NCBI GenBank assembly: GCA_964582545.1
Contig: CAZOSB010000036.1
Span: 1 to 22,972, forward strand
DNA: 22,972 nt
From: JAVVUJ01 sp964582545
GTDB lineage: Bacteria; Bacillota; Clostridia; Peptostreptococcales; Anaerovoracaceae
Direction: 5' to 3'
Both the position numbers and the translations under genes were made by a program. The notes beneath the pieces are model-generated. The model made no database searches, was not told the DNA's origin, and saw only the letters and a program-made list of their open reading frames with translations. Position 1 is the first letter of the stretch. Each line of letters starts with the position of its first letter. Of the stretch, positions 12,749-21,369 are shown piece after piece.

Positions 12749-14422
12749 TTGGATAGAACTTTAATAAGCGGATTATTTTTAATAATGATGTTTTTAATAT
12801 ACATTTATACTATCTTTGCGTTTGTAGATACCGCATTAGACCATCCGAGACTTCGGAAAGTATTTCGAGTACCTGTGGGAATCTTTAATGTTGCCATATC
12901 TTACTTACTGGTAATCTTCGATAAGAGTTCCTCCTTTTATTCTTATATTTTGGTATTCGTATTGCTTTTTGTTGAATTCAAGGTATTTTATAGGGACACT
13001 GTAAAGGGTACATTTTGCATCGTATCTGCCATTATCATACACATTATGGCCATTAGGGCTATTTGTGTTTCTGTATTTGCTCAGGCTACCGGAAATTCCA
13101 TTTACCAAGTGGCGAATGACAGTTACTCCTTATTCTTAACTACCGGAATCTCATTGTTGCTGTTAATATTATCAACCATTACCGTAATGAAGACCATTCC
13201 TCCGGAAAAGATTCGAATCATTATTCAAAGGGATGAGCAGCTTTGGTTCATCACTGCATGGCTGACGGTGTTTAATTTCTACATGCTTTTTAATTCTGTA
13301 GTTTTTAGTACTAACGAATCCTACAGATGGTTAAATTTAAATCAAATTGTTACTTCCTTAACCATTTTAATCGGGTTTTATGCAATTTTGTTTTTCAGTA
13401 TTAAAATCACTGAACTCTTAGGGTATAAGGAAAAAAGTAAAGAATTGGAAATTTCATTTCATACGGAACAGCAATTTAGGAATGCGATTACCCATGATGC
13501 TATCGCTCAATACGAAGTAAATTTAACGAAGGATGAAATTATTTCCGGACTTGAGATCCCTGATGGCGAGTTTAAGGAAAAGATGGGGGAATCCTTGAAA
13601 AGTTATAAGCAGATGTTGGCTGAAACCTCTCATTTGTTCGTATTTTCTGAGGATGTAGAAGATTTTATGGAATATGCGGATCCGGAAAACATGTTACAGC
13701 GTTTTAATAACGGGAACAAAGAAATTACCTTGGAGTACAGGAGACTGATGGGGGGCGATTCCTATATTTGGGTGAGAGCGATTACCACTTTAGTGAAAGA
13801 CACCATCACCGGTGAGATTCGGGGGTTTACTTACATCAAAAATATAGACGAAGAAAAGAGGGAGCAGCTGGAAATACAGCGCAGAGCTGAAAGGGATGCG
13901 TTAACGGGGCTATATAATAAGCAAATGACGGAAACCCTTATTTCCCAGTGGCTCCGGAAACATAGGATGGGAACAAAAGCGGGAACTTTGTTTATTATCG
14001 ATGTAGATAATTTCAAATCCATCAACGATAACTTGGGTCATTCCTTTGGTGATGTTGTTCTCGTTGAGCTGGGCAATCAATTGAAAAAGGTTTTTAGAGA
14101 AGATGATATTGTGGGGCGCATTGGTGGAGATGAATTTATGGCTTTTATGAAAAACAGTGAGTTTGCCACTATCAAAGTGAAGGCAGAAGAACTCTGTAGG
14201 AGATTTAGAAACACCTATGAGGGGAAAACTGAAAAGTACACGGTGTCTGCCAGCGTGGGTATTGCCATTGCCTCGGAAAATGGTTCTACATTTGAAGAAC
14301 TTTATGAGAAATCAGATATCGCATTATACAGTTCTAAAAATAAAGGCAAAAATACATACACTTTTTATGAGGGTCAGTACTTTGAGGCTTATAAATCTTC
14401 TCGAACAGAAATTGAAACTTAA
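12749..14422 (+). CDS. Membrane-bound diguanylate cyclase (7-helix sensor, PAS, GGDEF)
   Basis: Expected to make cyclic di-GMP from two GTP. Seven hydrophobic helices occupy about the first 240 residues (for example LISGLFLIMMFLIYIYTIF, FCIVSAIIIHIMAI, SLTILIGFYAILFFSI), followed by a PAS-like segment (about 245-380, ending with ITGEIRGFTYIKNIDEEKR) and a C-terminal GGDEF domain starting at RDALTGLYNK. The active-site motif is intact (GGDEF in RIGGDEFMAF, about 459-463), and the inhibitory I-site RxxD is present as REDD exactly five residues upstream, so feedback inhibition by c-di-GMP is likely. The frame is open from TTG 12674, but that codon is the -35 box of the promoter; TTG 12749 has AAAGGG 8 bases upstream and gives about 557 residues. 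The membrane sensor is not a domain I can name, and its signal is unknown. Confidence 0.9.
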   Translation: MDRTLISGLFLIMMFLIYIYTIFAFVDTALDHPRLRKVFRVPVGIFNVAISYLLVIFDKSSSFYSYILVFVLLFVEFKVFYRDTVKGTFCIVSAIIIHIMAIRAICVSVFAQATGNSIYQVANDSYSLFLTTGISLLLLILSTITVMKTIPPEKIRIIIQRDEQLWFITAWLTVFNFYMLFNSVVFSTNESYRWLNLNQIVTSLTILIGFYAILFFSIKITELLGYKEKSKELEISFHTEQQFRNAITHDAIAQYEVNLTKDEIISGLEIPDGEFKEKMGESLKSYKQMLAETSHLFVFSEDVEDFMEYADPENMLQRFNNGNKEITLEYRRLMGGDSYIWVRAITTLVKDTITGEIRGFTYIKNIDEEKREQLEIQRRAERDALTGLYNKQMTETLISQWLRKHRMGTKAGTLFIIDVDNFKSINDNLGHSFGDVVLVELGNQLKKVFREDDIVGRIGGDEFMAFMKNSEFATIKVKAEELCRRFRNTYEGKTEKYTVSASVGIAIASENGSTFEELYEKSDIALYSSKNKGKNTYTFYEGQYFEAYKSSRTEIET

Positions 14423-14424
14423 AG

Positions 14425-14453
14425 TTGAATTATTGTGAGTTTTATTGCATAAT
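14425..14453 (+). promoter_or_regulatory. Possible promoter of the uppP-ftsK-rimO-pgsA-cinA operon
   Basis: TTGAAT (14425-14430), 17-nt spacer and CATAAT (14448-14453), directly after the diguanylate cyclase stop. The 89-base gap also contains a 9-bp inverted repeat (TTATTGCAT at 14442-14450, ATGCAATAA at 14479-14487) and a TGACATG direct repeat (14462 and 14475). No convincing terminator is seen, so readthrough from the upstream gene is possible. Confidence 0.4.
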
Positions 14454-14511
14454 AAATAAAGTGACATGTATGAATGACATGCAATAATAAAAGTAAAGTG
14501 AGGAAAACAAT

Positions 14512-15348
14512 TTGACATTATTTGAAGCGATTATATTAGGGTTGGTGCAGGGTCTGGCAGAGTTTTTGCCCATAAGCAGCTCTGGGCATCTTGCACTTTT
14601 GCAATATTTTTTTGGCATAGAGGGAGAAAGCGTTTTGCTCTTTGCCGTATTACTCCACGTGGGAACCTTGGTGTCACTCATTATGGTGTACTATAAAGAT
14701 TTAGGGGAATTGTTCGTAGAGCTAGGTGCTACCTTGAAGGATATTTTTACAGGCAAGGGTCCTCGCATAGATGCCAACCCCAACAGGAAGTTGGGATTTC
14801 TCATTATCGTAGCCACCATTCCTACTGCGCTGATCGGGGTGTTTTTTAACGATCTTTTTAACGGTTTTTATCTCTCCCTCATGGCAATCGGTATAGGATT
14901 GCTATTTACAGGAACCCTCTTGTGGATTGCTGAGAGAATACCGGAGGGAAAAAAGAACGTCAGGAAAACAAAGTTCAGGGATGCAATCTTTGTGGGGATC
15001 ATGCAGGGCATTGCCATTTGCCCCGGTGTGTCTCGATCCGGTTCTACGTTGTTTGGGGGTCTGGCGGCAGGCTTGAATCGTGAGACGGCAGTAAAGTTTG
15101 CTTTTTTGATCTCTATCCCCTCCATTTTAGGTGCAGTGGTACTAGAGGTACCCGATGCGTTGAAATTGGGGTTAGGAGACAACATGCTGGTACCTGTTTT
15201 GGTTGGTATGGCAGTAGCGGCGGTTTCCGGATTTATAGCTATTAAAACCATGATTAAAGTGGTATCCAATAAAAAATTGATTTATTTTTCTATTTATACG
15301 TGGCTATTGGGTGCTTTGGTCATTGCATATACCATTTTTATTCAGTAA
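14512..15348 (+). CDS. uppP: Undecaprenyl-diphosphatase UppP (BacA family)
   Basis: Integral membrane enzyme that dephosphorylates undecaprenyl diphosphate, recycling the lipid carrier for peptidoglycan and other wall polymers; extra copies give bacitracin resistance. The N-terminus ILGLVQGLAEFLPISSSGHL carries the Q/E-x3-E motif (Q13, E17) and SSSGH; the second half has the matching CPGVSRSGSTLFGGL motif. Several hydrophobic helices follow. Length 278 residues is normal. The start is TTG 14512 with GTGAGGA about 7 bases upstream, supported by alignment with the usual start of the family. It lies 27 bases before ftsK and is probably the first gene of a five-gene operon. Confidence 0.95.
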   Translation: MTLFEAIILGLVQGLAEFLPISSSGHLALLQYFFGIEGESVLLFAVLLHVGTLVSLIMVYYKDLGELFVELGATLKDIFTGKGPRIDANPNRKLGFLIIVATIPTALIGVFFNDLFNGFYLSLMAIGIGLLFTGTLLWIAERIPEGKKNVRKTKFRDAIFVGIMQGIAICPGVSRSGSTLFGGLAAGLNRETAVKFAFLISIPSILGAVVLEVPDALKLGLGDNMLVPVLVGMAVAAVSGFIAIKTMIKVVSNKKLIYFSIYTWLLGALVIAYTIFIQ

Positions 15349-15375
15349 TAGATTTTAGATTCGAGGAGTATATTC

Positions 15376-18003
15376 ATGGCAGCAGAAAAAAGACGAGGTC
15401 GGCCACCCGGCAGTAAAAATAAAACTACTTCTAAGTCAAAGGCTGGAAATGGCGGAAAAGGGAAAGCCAAGTCAACTAAAGCAAAGAGCACGGAAGCATA
15501 TATCGATAAGGTGTCAGGCAGTAGCCTGCGGGATGAAATTTGGTCCATCGTCATAATGGCGGTGGGGATTTTTTTAGTGATTTCTCTGCAAACTGCAGCG
15601 GCAGGAAAGCTGGGAAACGGAATTCATATTTTGGTTTTAGGTACCTTTGGATGGGTGGGATATTTACTTCCTTATTATATGATCATCTATGGGTTGCTTA
15701 TGTTTGGTCAAAAATTGGCTCATATTACGTTGCGGTCCGTCATATTTTTTATCGTTATATTCCTCTGTGTTTCCATTATGAATTCCGCGCAATTTCTGGA
15801 CGGGCAGGTTTATTCCTTAGATATGGAATATGTAAGGTCTATGTTTTTGCTGGGGCAGGCCAAGGCCAGCGGCGGTGCTTTCGGTATGACCATAGGTTTG
15901 ATTTTAGTAAAAATTATCGGCATTATGGGACTTTACATATTTGCCATAGCGTTGATCATCATATCCGTCATGCTCATAACCAAGACGCCACTTTCTCATC
16001 ACTTAGATGTACTTAAGGCAAAGAAAGCCATGAGGCGTGAGATGGAAGAACAGGATGATGATGAGGTTATATACTATGAGGAGGAAGAGGAAGAAGAACC
16101 CGCTCGATATAAAGTGAAGGGCAAGGTTCACGATTTAAGTAGAGACAGAAAAAAGAAGAAAAAATCTGTTGCTCAATCGGACAAGTCTTCTTACGCCCAA
16201 CATCAATCTTCTCTGGAGATTAAATCTCCCGACTATGCGCCTGTGGTCGGTGGCATGAGTCATGGTCAGAAACAGATTTTGAGCTATATGGTGGATGATA
16301 CCTTATTTGAGAGACCTCCTGAAAATCAGGACACAGGAATCATCTTTGAGGATTCTGCTACTTCGCCTGTCTTGCCGGAAACGGAGGAAAGGGAAAAAGA
16401 GATTCTTTCAAAAAAGGTGGTTTCTGAGCCTATTGCTATGCAAGTTAAAGAATCAACCAAAGTGGAGGCTGTGCCGGCTACTCTGTCCCCTGAGGAAATC
16501 AATCAGGGAACCACAGCCCCGGTGATCGCTTATAAGCTTCCCCCCATTGATTTGCTCAATCCGGTTCCCGTAGATAAAAATGCAGGAAAAGGGGAGAGCT
16601 TGCAGGCCAAGGCGGCAAAGTTAGAGCAGACTTTTAAAGATTTTAATGTCAATGCCAAGGTGGTGCAGGTTACCAAGGGCCCTGCGGTCACCCGTTTTGA
16701 AATACAGCCGGGTACAGGAGTGAAGGTAAACAGTATCGTCAGGTTGTCTGATGATATCGCTCTTAACCTGGAAGCCAAGAGTATTCGTATAGAAGCTCCC
16801 ATTCCGGGCAAGGCGGCGGTTGGAATTGAAGTGGAAAATGAAAGTATCAATATGGTCACTTTGCGAGAAATTATCGGCTCCAAAAACTTTAAGGATGCAC
16901 CATCGAAGATCACTTTTTCCGTGGGCAAGGATATTTCGGGAAATGCCATTACCGCTGATTTAAAGACCATGCCGCATATGCTTATAGCCGGTTCTACAGG
17001 TTCCGGAAAGAGCGTATGTATCAACAGCATCATTATCAGCATGCTCTATAAATCAAAACCGGAGGAAGTGAAGTTCGTTTTAATCGATCCAAAGGTGGTG
17101 GAATTGGGGAATTACAATGGAATTCCGCACCTTTTAATTCCCGTTGTAACAGACCCCAGCAAAGCGGCTGCTGCCCTGAATTGGGCTGTAGCGGAAATGA
17201 CGGACAGGTATAAGAAGTTTGCAGAGGAAGGTGTCAGAGATTTGGCTTCCTTTAATAGCGCGGTAAAGAAGAAAAAAGAGGATGATCGATATTTGCCACA
17301 GATCGTCATTATCATCGACGAATTAGCAGACTTGATGATGGCGGCACCTTCACAGGTAGAAGAATCCATTTGCAGGTTGGCACAGATGGCCAGGGCGGCC
17401 GGTATGCATCTCATCGTGGCTACCCAAAGACCTTCCGTAGATGTTATCACCGGAGTTATCAAGGCGAATATTCCATCGAGAATTGCCTTTGCAGTATCTT
17501 CTCAGTTTGACTCCAGAACGATTTTAGATATGGGTGGGGCTGAAAAGCTGGTAGGAAAAGGAGATATGCTCTTTAATCCTCTGGGTATGGCCAAGCCCAT
17601 TCGTGTGCAGGGTACCTTTATTTCCGATAAGGAGGTAAATGACGTCATAGAATTTGTTAAAGCACAGATGGAGGGAGAGGCAGTGTATGCCAGCGAAGTG
17701 ATTCACTCCATCGAAAAGGTCAGCACCAATGTGGCGGAAGAAGAGGAAGATGCGCTACTGCCGGAAGCCATAGAAACGGTGGTAAAGTCCAAGCAAGCTT
17801 CTGTTTCTATGTTGCAAAGGCGGTTTCGCATCGGGTATAATCGGGCGGCCAGACTGGTGGACATGATGGAAAGTCGTGGAATCATAGGTCCGGCAGATGG
17901 AAGCCGACCGCGGCAGGTTTTCCTCACGGAGGAAGAACTGTTGGGAATGGACGAAAAGTTAGACGAAGATCAGGAAATAGAAAATGAAAAGGAGATTTCA
18001 TGA
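15376..18003 (+). CDS. DNA translocase FtsK/SpoIIIE
   Basis: ATP-driven pump that moves chromosomal DNA through the division or sporulation septum. The N-terminus has a very basic tail with an AT-hook-like KRRGRPPGSKNK, then about four membrane helices (roughly 55-215), a long acidic/basic linker (about 216-390), and the motor. The motor shows Walker A GSTGSGKS (539-546), DPKVVELGNYNGIPHL, Walker B IVIIIDELADLM (about 643-654) and ATQRPSVDVITGVIKANIPS. The C-terminal winged-helix gamma domain (SMLQRRFRIGYNRAARLVD, then GIIGPADGSRPRQV) reads KOPS/SRS orientation sequences. Length 875 residues. GAGGAG lies 7 bases before ATG 15376. Sequence alone does not tell a vegetative FtsK/SftA from a sporulation SpoIIIE. 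The stop overlaps the rimO start. Confidence 0.95.
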   Translation: MAAEKRRGRPPGSKNKTTSKSKAGNGGKGKAKSTKAKSTEAYIDKVSGSSLRDEIWSIVIMAVGIFLVISLQTAAAGKLGNGIHILVLGTFGWVGYLLPYYMIIYGLLMFGQKLAHITLRSVIFFIVIFLCVSIMNSAQFLDGQVYSLDMEYVRSMFLLGQAKASGGAFGMTIGLILVKIIGIMGLYIFAIALIIISVMLITKTPLSHHLDVLKAKKAMRREMEEQDDDEVIYYEEEEEEEPARYKVKGKVHDLSRDRKKKKKSVAQSDKSSYAQHQSSLEIKSPDYAPVVGGMSHGQKQILSYMVDDTLFERPPENQDTGIIFEDSATSPVLPETEEREKEILSKKVVSEPIAMQVKESTKVEAVPATLSPEEINQGTTAPVIAYKLPPIDLLNPVPVDKNAGKGESLQAKAAKLEQTFKDFNVNAKVVQVTKGPAVTRFEIQPGTGVKVNSIVRLSDDIALNLEAKSIRIEAPIPGKAAVGIEVENESINMVTLREIIGSKNFKDAPSKITFSVGKDISGNAITADLKTMPHMLIAGSTGSGKSVCINSIIISMLYKSKPEEVKFVLIDPKVVELGNYNGIPHLLIPVVTDPSKAAAALNWAVAEMTDRYKKFAEEGVRDLASFNSAVKKKKEDDRYLPQIVIIIDELADLMMAAPSQVEESICRLAQMARAAGMHLIVATQRPSVDVITGVIKANIPSRIAFAVSSQFDSRTILDMGGAEKLVGKGDMLFNPLGMAKPIRVQGTFISDKEVNDVIEFVKAQMEGEAVYASEVIHSIEKVSTNVAEEEEDALLPEAIETVVKSKQASVSMLQRRFRIGYNRAARLVDMMESRGIIGPADGSRPRQVFLTEEELLGMDEKLDEDQEIENEKEIS

Positions 18004-19346
18004 AATTTTATATAGAAACCTTGGGTTGTTTGAAAAATCAGGAGGATTCGGAGGTAGCCGCCGGAATATTGGAACATTCCGGTCATGAGATGGTCAAAGC
18101 TCCGGAGGATGCGGATTTAATCATGGTGAACACCTGCGGTTTTATCAACGACGCCAAAAAAGAATCCATACAGACTATCTTTGATATGGCTGGATATAAG
18201 GAGAATGGAGATACCATTCTGATGGTGTCAGGTTGTCTCTCTCAAAGATATCAAAAACAGCTCTATAGGGAAATGCCGGAAGTGGATATTTTTTTAGGAG
18301 TCAACGAGTACGAAAATTTGCCGACTATTTTGGAGAACCTGTCCGGTGGGAAGCGAAGTCAATACTTCAGTGATTACAACGGGGCTTATCGGGAGCGACC
18401 TTTCAGAAAGAGCTTAGGGGTATCCTACAGCGCTACTTTGAAGATAGCAGAAGGTTGTGACAATCGATGTACCTACTGCGTCATTCCCTCTATTCGAGGC
18501 GGTTATAGAAGTAGAAAAATGGAAGATATTGTAGAGGAAGCCACTAATTTGGGTGCTGCAGGGTGTAAGGAATTGATTTTGATCGCCCAAGATGTGACAG
18601 CTTACGGTTTGGATTTATATGGGGAGTTGGCTTTGCCAAAGTTACTGCGACAGCTGTGCAAGATTGATAGTATCCAGTGGATCAGACTCATGTATTGTTA
18701 TGAAGATCGGATTACCGACAGCCTCATAGAAGTTATGGCAGCAGAGGAAAAGATTTGCAATTATATCGACATTCCCATTCAGCATAGTGCAGATAAAATA
18801 TTAACAGCCATGAATAGGCGATCTTCCACGGCTTCCATTTACGATACCATTGGAAGATTGAGAACAGCCATTCCGGATATTCACATTCGGACCACCTTGA
18901 TTACCGGATTCCCCGGCGAAACACAGGAGGATTTTTTAGAGCTGTTGGACTTTGTGGAAACTGTGAAATTTGAAAGGCTTGGCGCCTTCGCTTACTCAAA
19001 GGAAGAGGGGACACCGGCATCAAAGATGAAGGGGCAGGTGAGGGAAACTACCAAGGAAAAGAGAAGAGAAATTCTGCTCTCTACGCAAATGGAAATTTCT
19101 CTTGCTTCTAATCGTGAAAAAATTGGGCAAGTACTAGAGGTTTTGGTGGAAGGCACGGAAGAGCAAGATAATGGAGGTGTGGCATACGTGGGTCGGACCA
19201 GATATGATGCGCCGGAGATCGATCATTCGGTTATCTTTTCCAAGATAGGTAATACTAATATAGATGAAATTATTAAAATAGGAGATATGGTGAAGGTGGA
19301 GATTGTAGATGCCTTTGACTATGATCTGGTAGGAGTGATGAAATAA
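18000..19346 (+). CDS. rimO: Ribosomal protein S12 methylthiotransferase RimO
   Basis: Radical-SAM enzyme that adds a methylthio group to the conserved aspartate (Asp88 in E. coli numbering) of ribosomal protein S12. The N-terminal UPF0004 domain contributes three cysteines for an auxiliary Fe-S cluster (C10 in ETLGCLKNQEDSE, C46 in NTCGF, C79 in SGCLSQ). The radical-SAM triad is C153, C157 and C160 in EGCDNRCTYCVIPSIRG. A TRAM-like RNA/protein-binding domain ends the protein (about 375-448). GCxKN..DSE near the N-terminus favours RimO over the related tRNA enzyme MiaB. Length 448 residues is typical. It begins at the A of an ATGA overlap with ftsK, and AAGGAG precedes it inside ftsK. pgsA begins immediately after its stop. 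Confidence 0.94.
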   Translation: MKFYIETLGCLKNQEDSEVAAGILEHSGHEMVKAPEDADLIMVNTCGFINDAKKESIQTIFDMAGYKENGDTILMVSGCLSQRYQKQLYREMPEVDIFLGVNEYENLPTILENLSGGKRSQYFSDYNGAYRERPFRKSLGVSYSATLKIAEGCDNRCTYCVIPSIRGGYRSRKMEDIVEEATNLGAAGCKELILIAQDVTAYGLDLYGELALPKLLRQLCKIDSIQWIRLMYCYEDRITDSLIEVMAAEEKICNYIDIPIQHSADKILTAMNRRSSTASIYDTIGRLRTAIPDIHIRTTLITGFPGETQEDFLELLDFVETVKFERLGAFAYSKEEGTPASKMKGQVRETTKEKRREILLSTQMEISLASNREKIGQVLEVLVEGTEEQDNGGVAYVGRTRYDAPEIDHSVIFSKIGNTNIDEIIKIGDMVKVEIVDAFDYDLVGVMK

Positions 19347-19877
19347 ATGAATTTACCGAATCAATTAACGATGTTGAGAATCATTCTCATCCCTGTGTTT
19401 ATCGTAGTGCTTATGACGGGTTATTATTATTGGGCAGCGGCCATATTTGTAATCGCTTCTGCTACAGATGCCTTGGATGGGTATTTGGCCAGAAAGCACA
19501 ATCTGGTCACTAATTTTGGAAAGCTAATGGATCCTTTGGCAGATAAGTTACTGGTTGTTTCTGCTTTGGTTTGTCTGGTAGAGTTGGGGGATATTGCAGC
19601 TTGGATGGTGGTAATCATCCTAGCTAGGGAGTTTACCATTACGGCCTTAAGGTCTGTGGCCGCCAGTGAAGGCATTGTCATCGCCGCGGGAAATTCCGGA
19701 AAGTTAAAGACTATTTTTCAAATGGTAGCGATAACCGCTGTTCTATTGAGGAATTGGCCATTTTCTTTGATTAATTTTCCCTTTGCGCAGATTATGCTTT
19801 GGGGTGCTGTGGCTCTGACTCTCTATTCTGGAATTGAATATATGATTAAAAATAAAGAAGTTTTTTCTATGAAGTAA
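19347..19877 (+). CDS. pgsA: CDP-diacylglycerol-glycerol-3-phosphate 3-phosphatidyltransferase
   Basis: Membrane enzyme that makes phosphatidylglycerol phosphate from CDP-diacylglycerol and glycerol 3-phosphate, the committed step to phosphatidylglycerol and cardiolipin. The complete CDP-alcohol phosphatidyltransferase signature is visible: D41-x2-D44-G45-x2-A48-R49-x8-G58-x3-D62-x3-D66 (DALDGYLARK, then GKLMDPLADK). Around it are four to six hydrophobic helices. The start NLPNQLTMLRIILIPVF is typical of PgsA. Length 176 residues is normal. Its ATG directly follows the rimO stop; AGGAG (19331-19335) inside rimO serves as the ribosome site. cinA follows after 45 bases. Confidence 0.95.
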   Translation: MNLPNQLTMLRIILIPVFIVVLMTGYYYWAAAIFVIASATDALDGYLARKHNLVTNFGKLMDPLADKLLVVSALVCLVELGDIAAWMVVIILAREFTITALRSVAASEGIVIAAGNSGKLKTIFQMVAITAVLLRNWPFSLINFPFAQIMLWGAVALTLYSGIEYMIKNKEVFSMK

Positions 19878-19922
19878 GTTGCATGGAATTAATGGAATCA
19901 AAGAGCACCATAGGAGGAAAAG

Positions 19923-21173
19923 ATGAAATCCGCAATTTTAACAGTGGGAACGGAGATTTTATTTGGTCAAATCACCAACACCAACTCCGTCTACTTGTCC
20001 CAACAGTTGAATATGTTGGGAATTGATGTAATGTATCACTACACGGTGGGAGATAATCCCAACCGATTAAAGCAATTAATCCACCATGCTTTTCAGGAAT
20101 GCGATTTAATCCTCACTACGGGGGGATTAGGGCCAACTCAGGATGACCTCACAAAGGAGATTGCGGCAGAAGCCTTTAATGATCACTTAGTGTTGCATGA
20201 ACCTACCTTGGAGTTTATAGAAAACTACTTTAAGAAGTTGGGAAGGGTGATGACCGAAAATAATAAGAAGCAGGCCTATATCCCCTCTAAGGCCACCATT
20301 CTTACAAACGATGCCGGTACGGCTCCGGGATTTGTTTTGGAGGAAAACGGGAAAATCATCATTTGTATGCCTGGTCCTCCACGTGAAATGCTACGGATGT
20401 TTGAGACGGGTGTAAAACCTTACCTGCAGAAAAAGTCTGATTCGGTCATTTTTTATAAAATGCTGAGAACCTTTGGTATAGGAGAGTCCGCTTTGGAAGA
20501 TGCCGTTCAGGACTTCATCGATGCACAGACGGATCCCACTTTGGCCACTTATGCGAAAGAAGGGGAGGCTTGTTTAAGAATTGCATCCAAAAGAGCTTCC
20601 TTGGAAGAGGCAAAGGAGGCAGTGGATGAGATGATTTTAAAGGTCAAAGAACGGGTTGGCGAATACATTTTCAGTTATGATGATGAAAGTCTCGGTCATA
20701 CGGTAGGCAAGAAACTGATGGACAAAAAGCTAACTATGTCCAGCGCAGAGTCCTGCACAGGAGGATTGTTTGCCAGCACCATGACGGACATTCCCGGGAT
20801 TTCAGCTGTCTTTGACAGAGGTTTTGTCACCTATAGCAATGAAGCAAAGATGGCGGAGCTGGGTGTGAAACAAGAGACCTTGGAGAAGTACGGTGCTGTC
20901 AGTCAAGAAACAGCCGTTGAAATGGCCAAAGGAGTCAAAGCAAAGACGGGAAGCAGAGTTTGTATTTCTGTAACGGGCATCGCGGGACCTGATGGCGGAA
21001 CGGAGGAAAAACCTGTAGGCTTGGTTTATATCTGCGTGATCTTTGACGATAAGGTAGAAGTGAAGGAGTGCAGGATGAGGAATGTTAGTAGGCAATGGAA
21101 TCGAAATTATTCTGTACTGTACATGTTGGATATGATCAACAAAGTCATATCTACTGAAGTCCCAAACCAATAG
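19923..21173 (+). CDS. cinA: Competence/damage-inducible protein CinA (nicotinamide-nucleotide amidase)
   Basis: Two-domain cytoplasmic protein. The N-terminal molybdopterin-binding-like (COG1058) part, about 1-170, has ILTVGTEILFGQITNTNS, TTGGLGPTQDDLTKE and MPGPPREM; this domain has ADP-ribose pyrophosphatase activity in some homologues. The C-terminal PncC domain (about 258-410), with SSAESCTGGLFASTMTDIPG and VTGIAGPDGGTEEKPVGLVY, deamidates nicotinamide mononucleotide for NAD recycling. Length 416 residues is normal. AGGAGG is at 19912-19917. In many Firmicutes recA follows cinA and the two are expressed together in competence or DNA damage; here no recA follows. It is the last gene of the uppP operon; no clear terminator is visible after it. 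Confidence 0.94.
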   Translation: MKSAILTVGTEILFGQITNTNSVYLSQQLNMLGIDVMYHYTVGDNPNRLKQLIHHAFQECDLILTTGGLGPTQDDLTKEIAAEAFNDHLVLHEPTLEFIENYFKKLGRVMTENNKKQAYIPSKATILTNDAGTAPGFVLEENGKIIICMPGPPREMLRMFETGVKPYLQKKSDSVIFYKMLRTFGIGESALEDAVQDFIDAQTDPTLATYAKEGEACLRIASKRASLEEAKEAVDEMILKVKERVGEYIFSYDDESLGHTVGKKLMDKKLTMSSAESCTGGLFASTMTDIPGISAVFDRGFVTYSNEAKMAELGVKQETLEKYGAVSQETAVEMAKGVKAKTGSRVCISVTGIAGPDGGTEEKPVGLVYICVIFDDKVEVKECRMRNVSRQWNRNYSVLYMLDMINKVISTEVPNQ

Positions 21174-21369
21174 GGTAGAGTTTGTTTTGACATCCTCTCA
21201 TAGACTAAATTAGTTATGATTTTTGCATAAAAAGTATAGAAACTTATAAATTTTATGATATAATGAAGTCAATAGGTCTTTATCTTATATTTGACTGCAT
21301 TAAGGAAGTGCAATTAAACACAAAAACCTTGAAAAGTCTAAACTAAACTAAAAAAGGATAGGTGAAAAA
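21174..21369 (+). promoter_or_regulatory. Intergenic region with extended -10 promoter for the stalk-domain lipoprotein
   Basis: This 196-base gap is AT-rich. TATAAT at 21259-21264 is preceded by TG (21256-21257), an extended -10 promoter, but the -35 region is poor. Transcription would begin near 21271, giving a leader of about 100 bases. No riboswitch-like fold or cinA terminator stands out. Purine-rich AAGGA and AGGTG precede ATG 21370. Confidence 0.55.

Noticed and set aside
14442..14487. Terminator between the diguanylate cyclase and uppP
   Set aside because: The 9-bp inverted repeat has a 28-base loop and no T tail, so it is not a credible intrinsic terminator.
14512..14539. TTGACA at the uppP start read as a promoter
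   Set aside because: The next TATATT lies only about 14 bases downstream, and the TTG fits the start of UppP with a ribosome site at the right distance, so it is coding sequence.
21187..21220. TTGACA followed by TATGAT as promoter of the lipoprotein gene
   Set aside because: The spacer is 22 bases, too long for sigma-A. The extended -10 at 21256-21264 is a better candidate.
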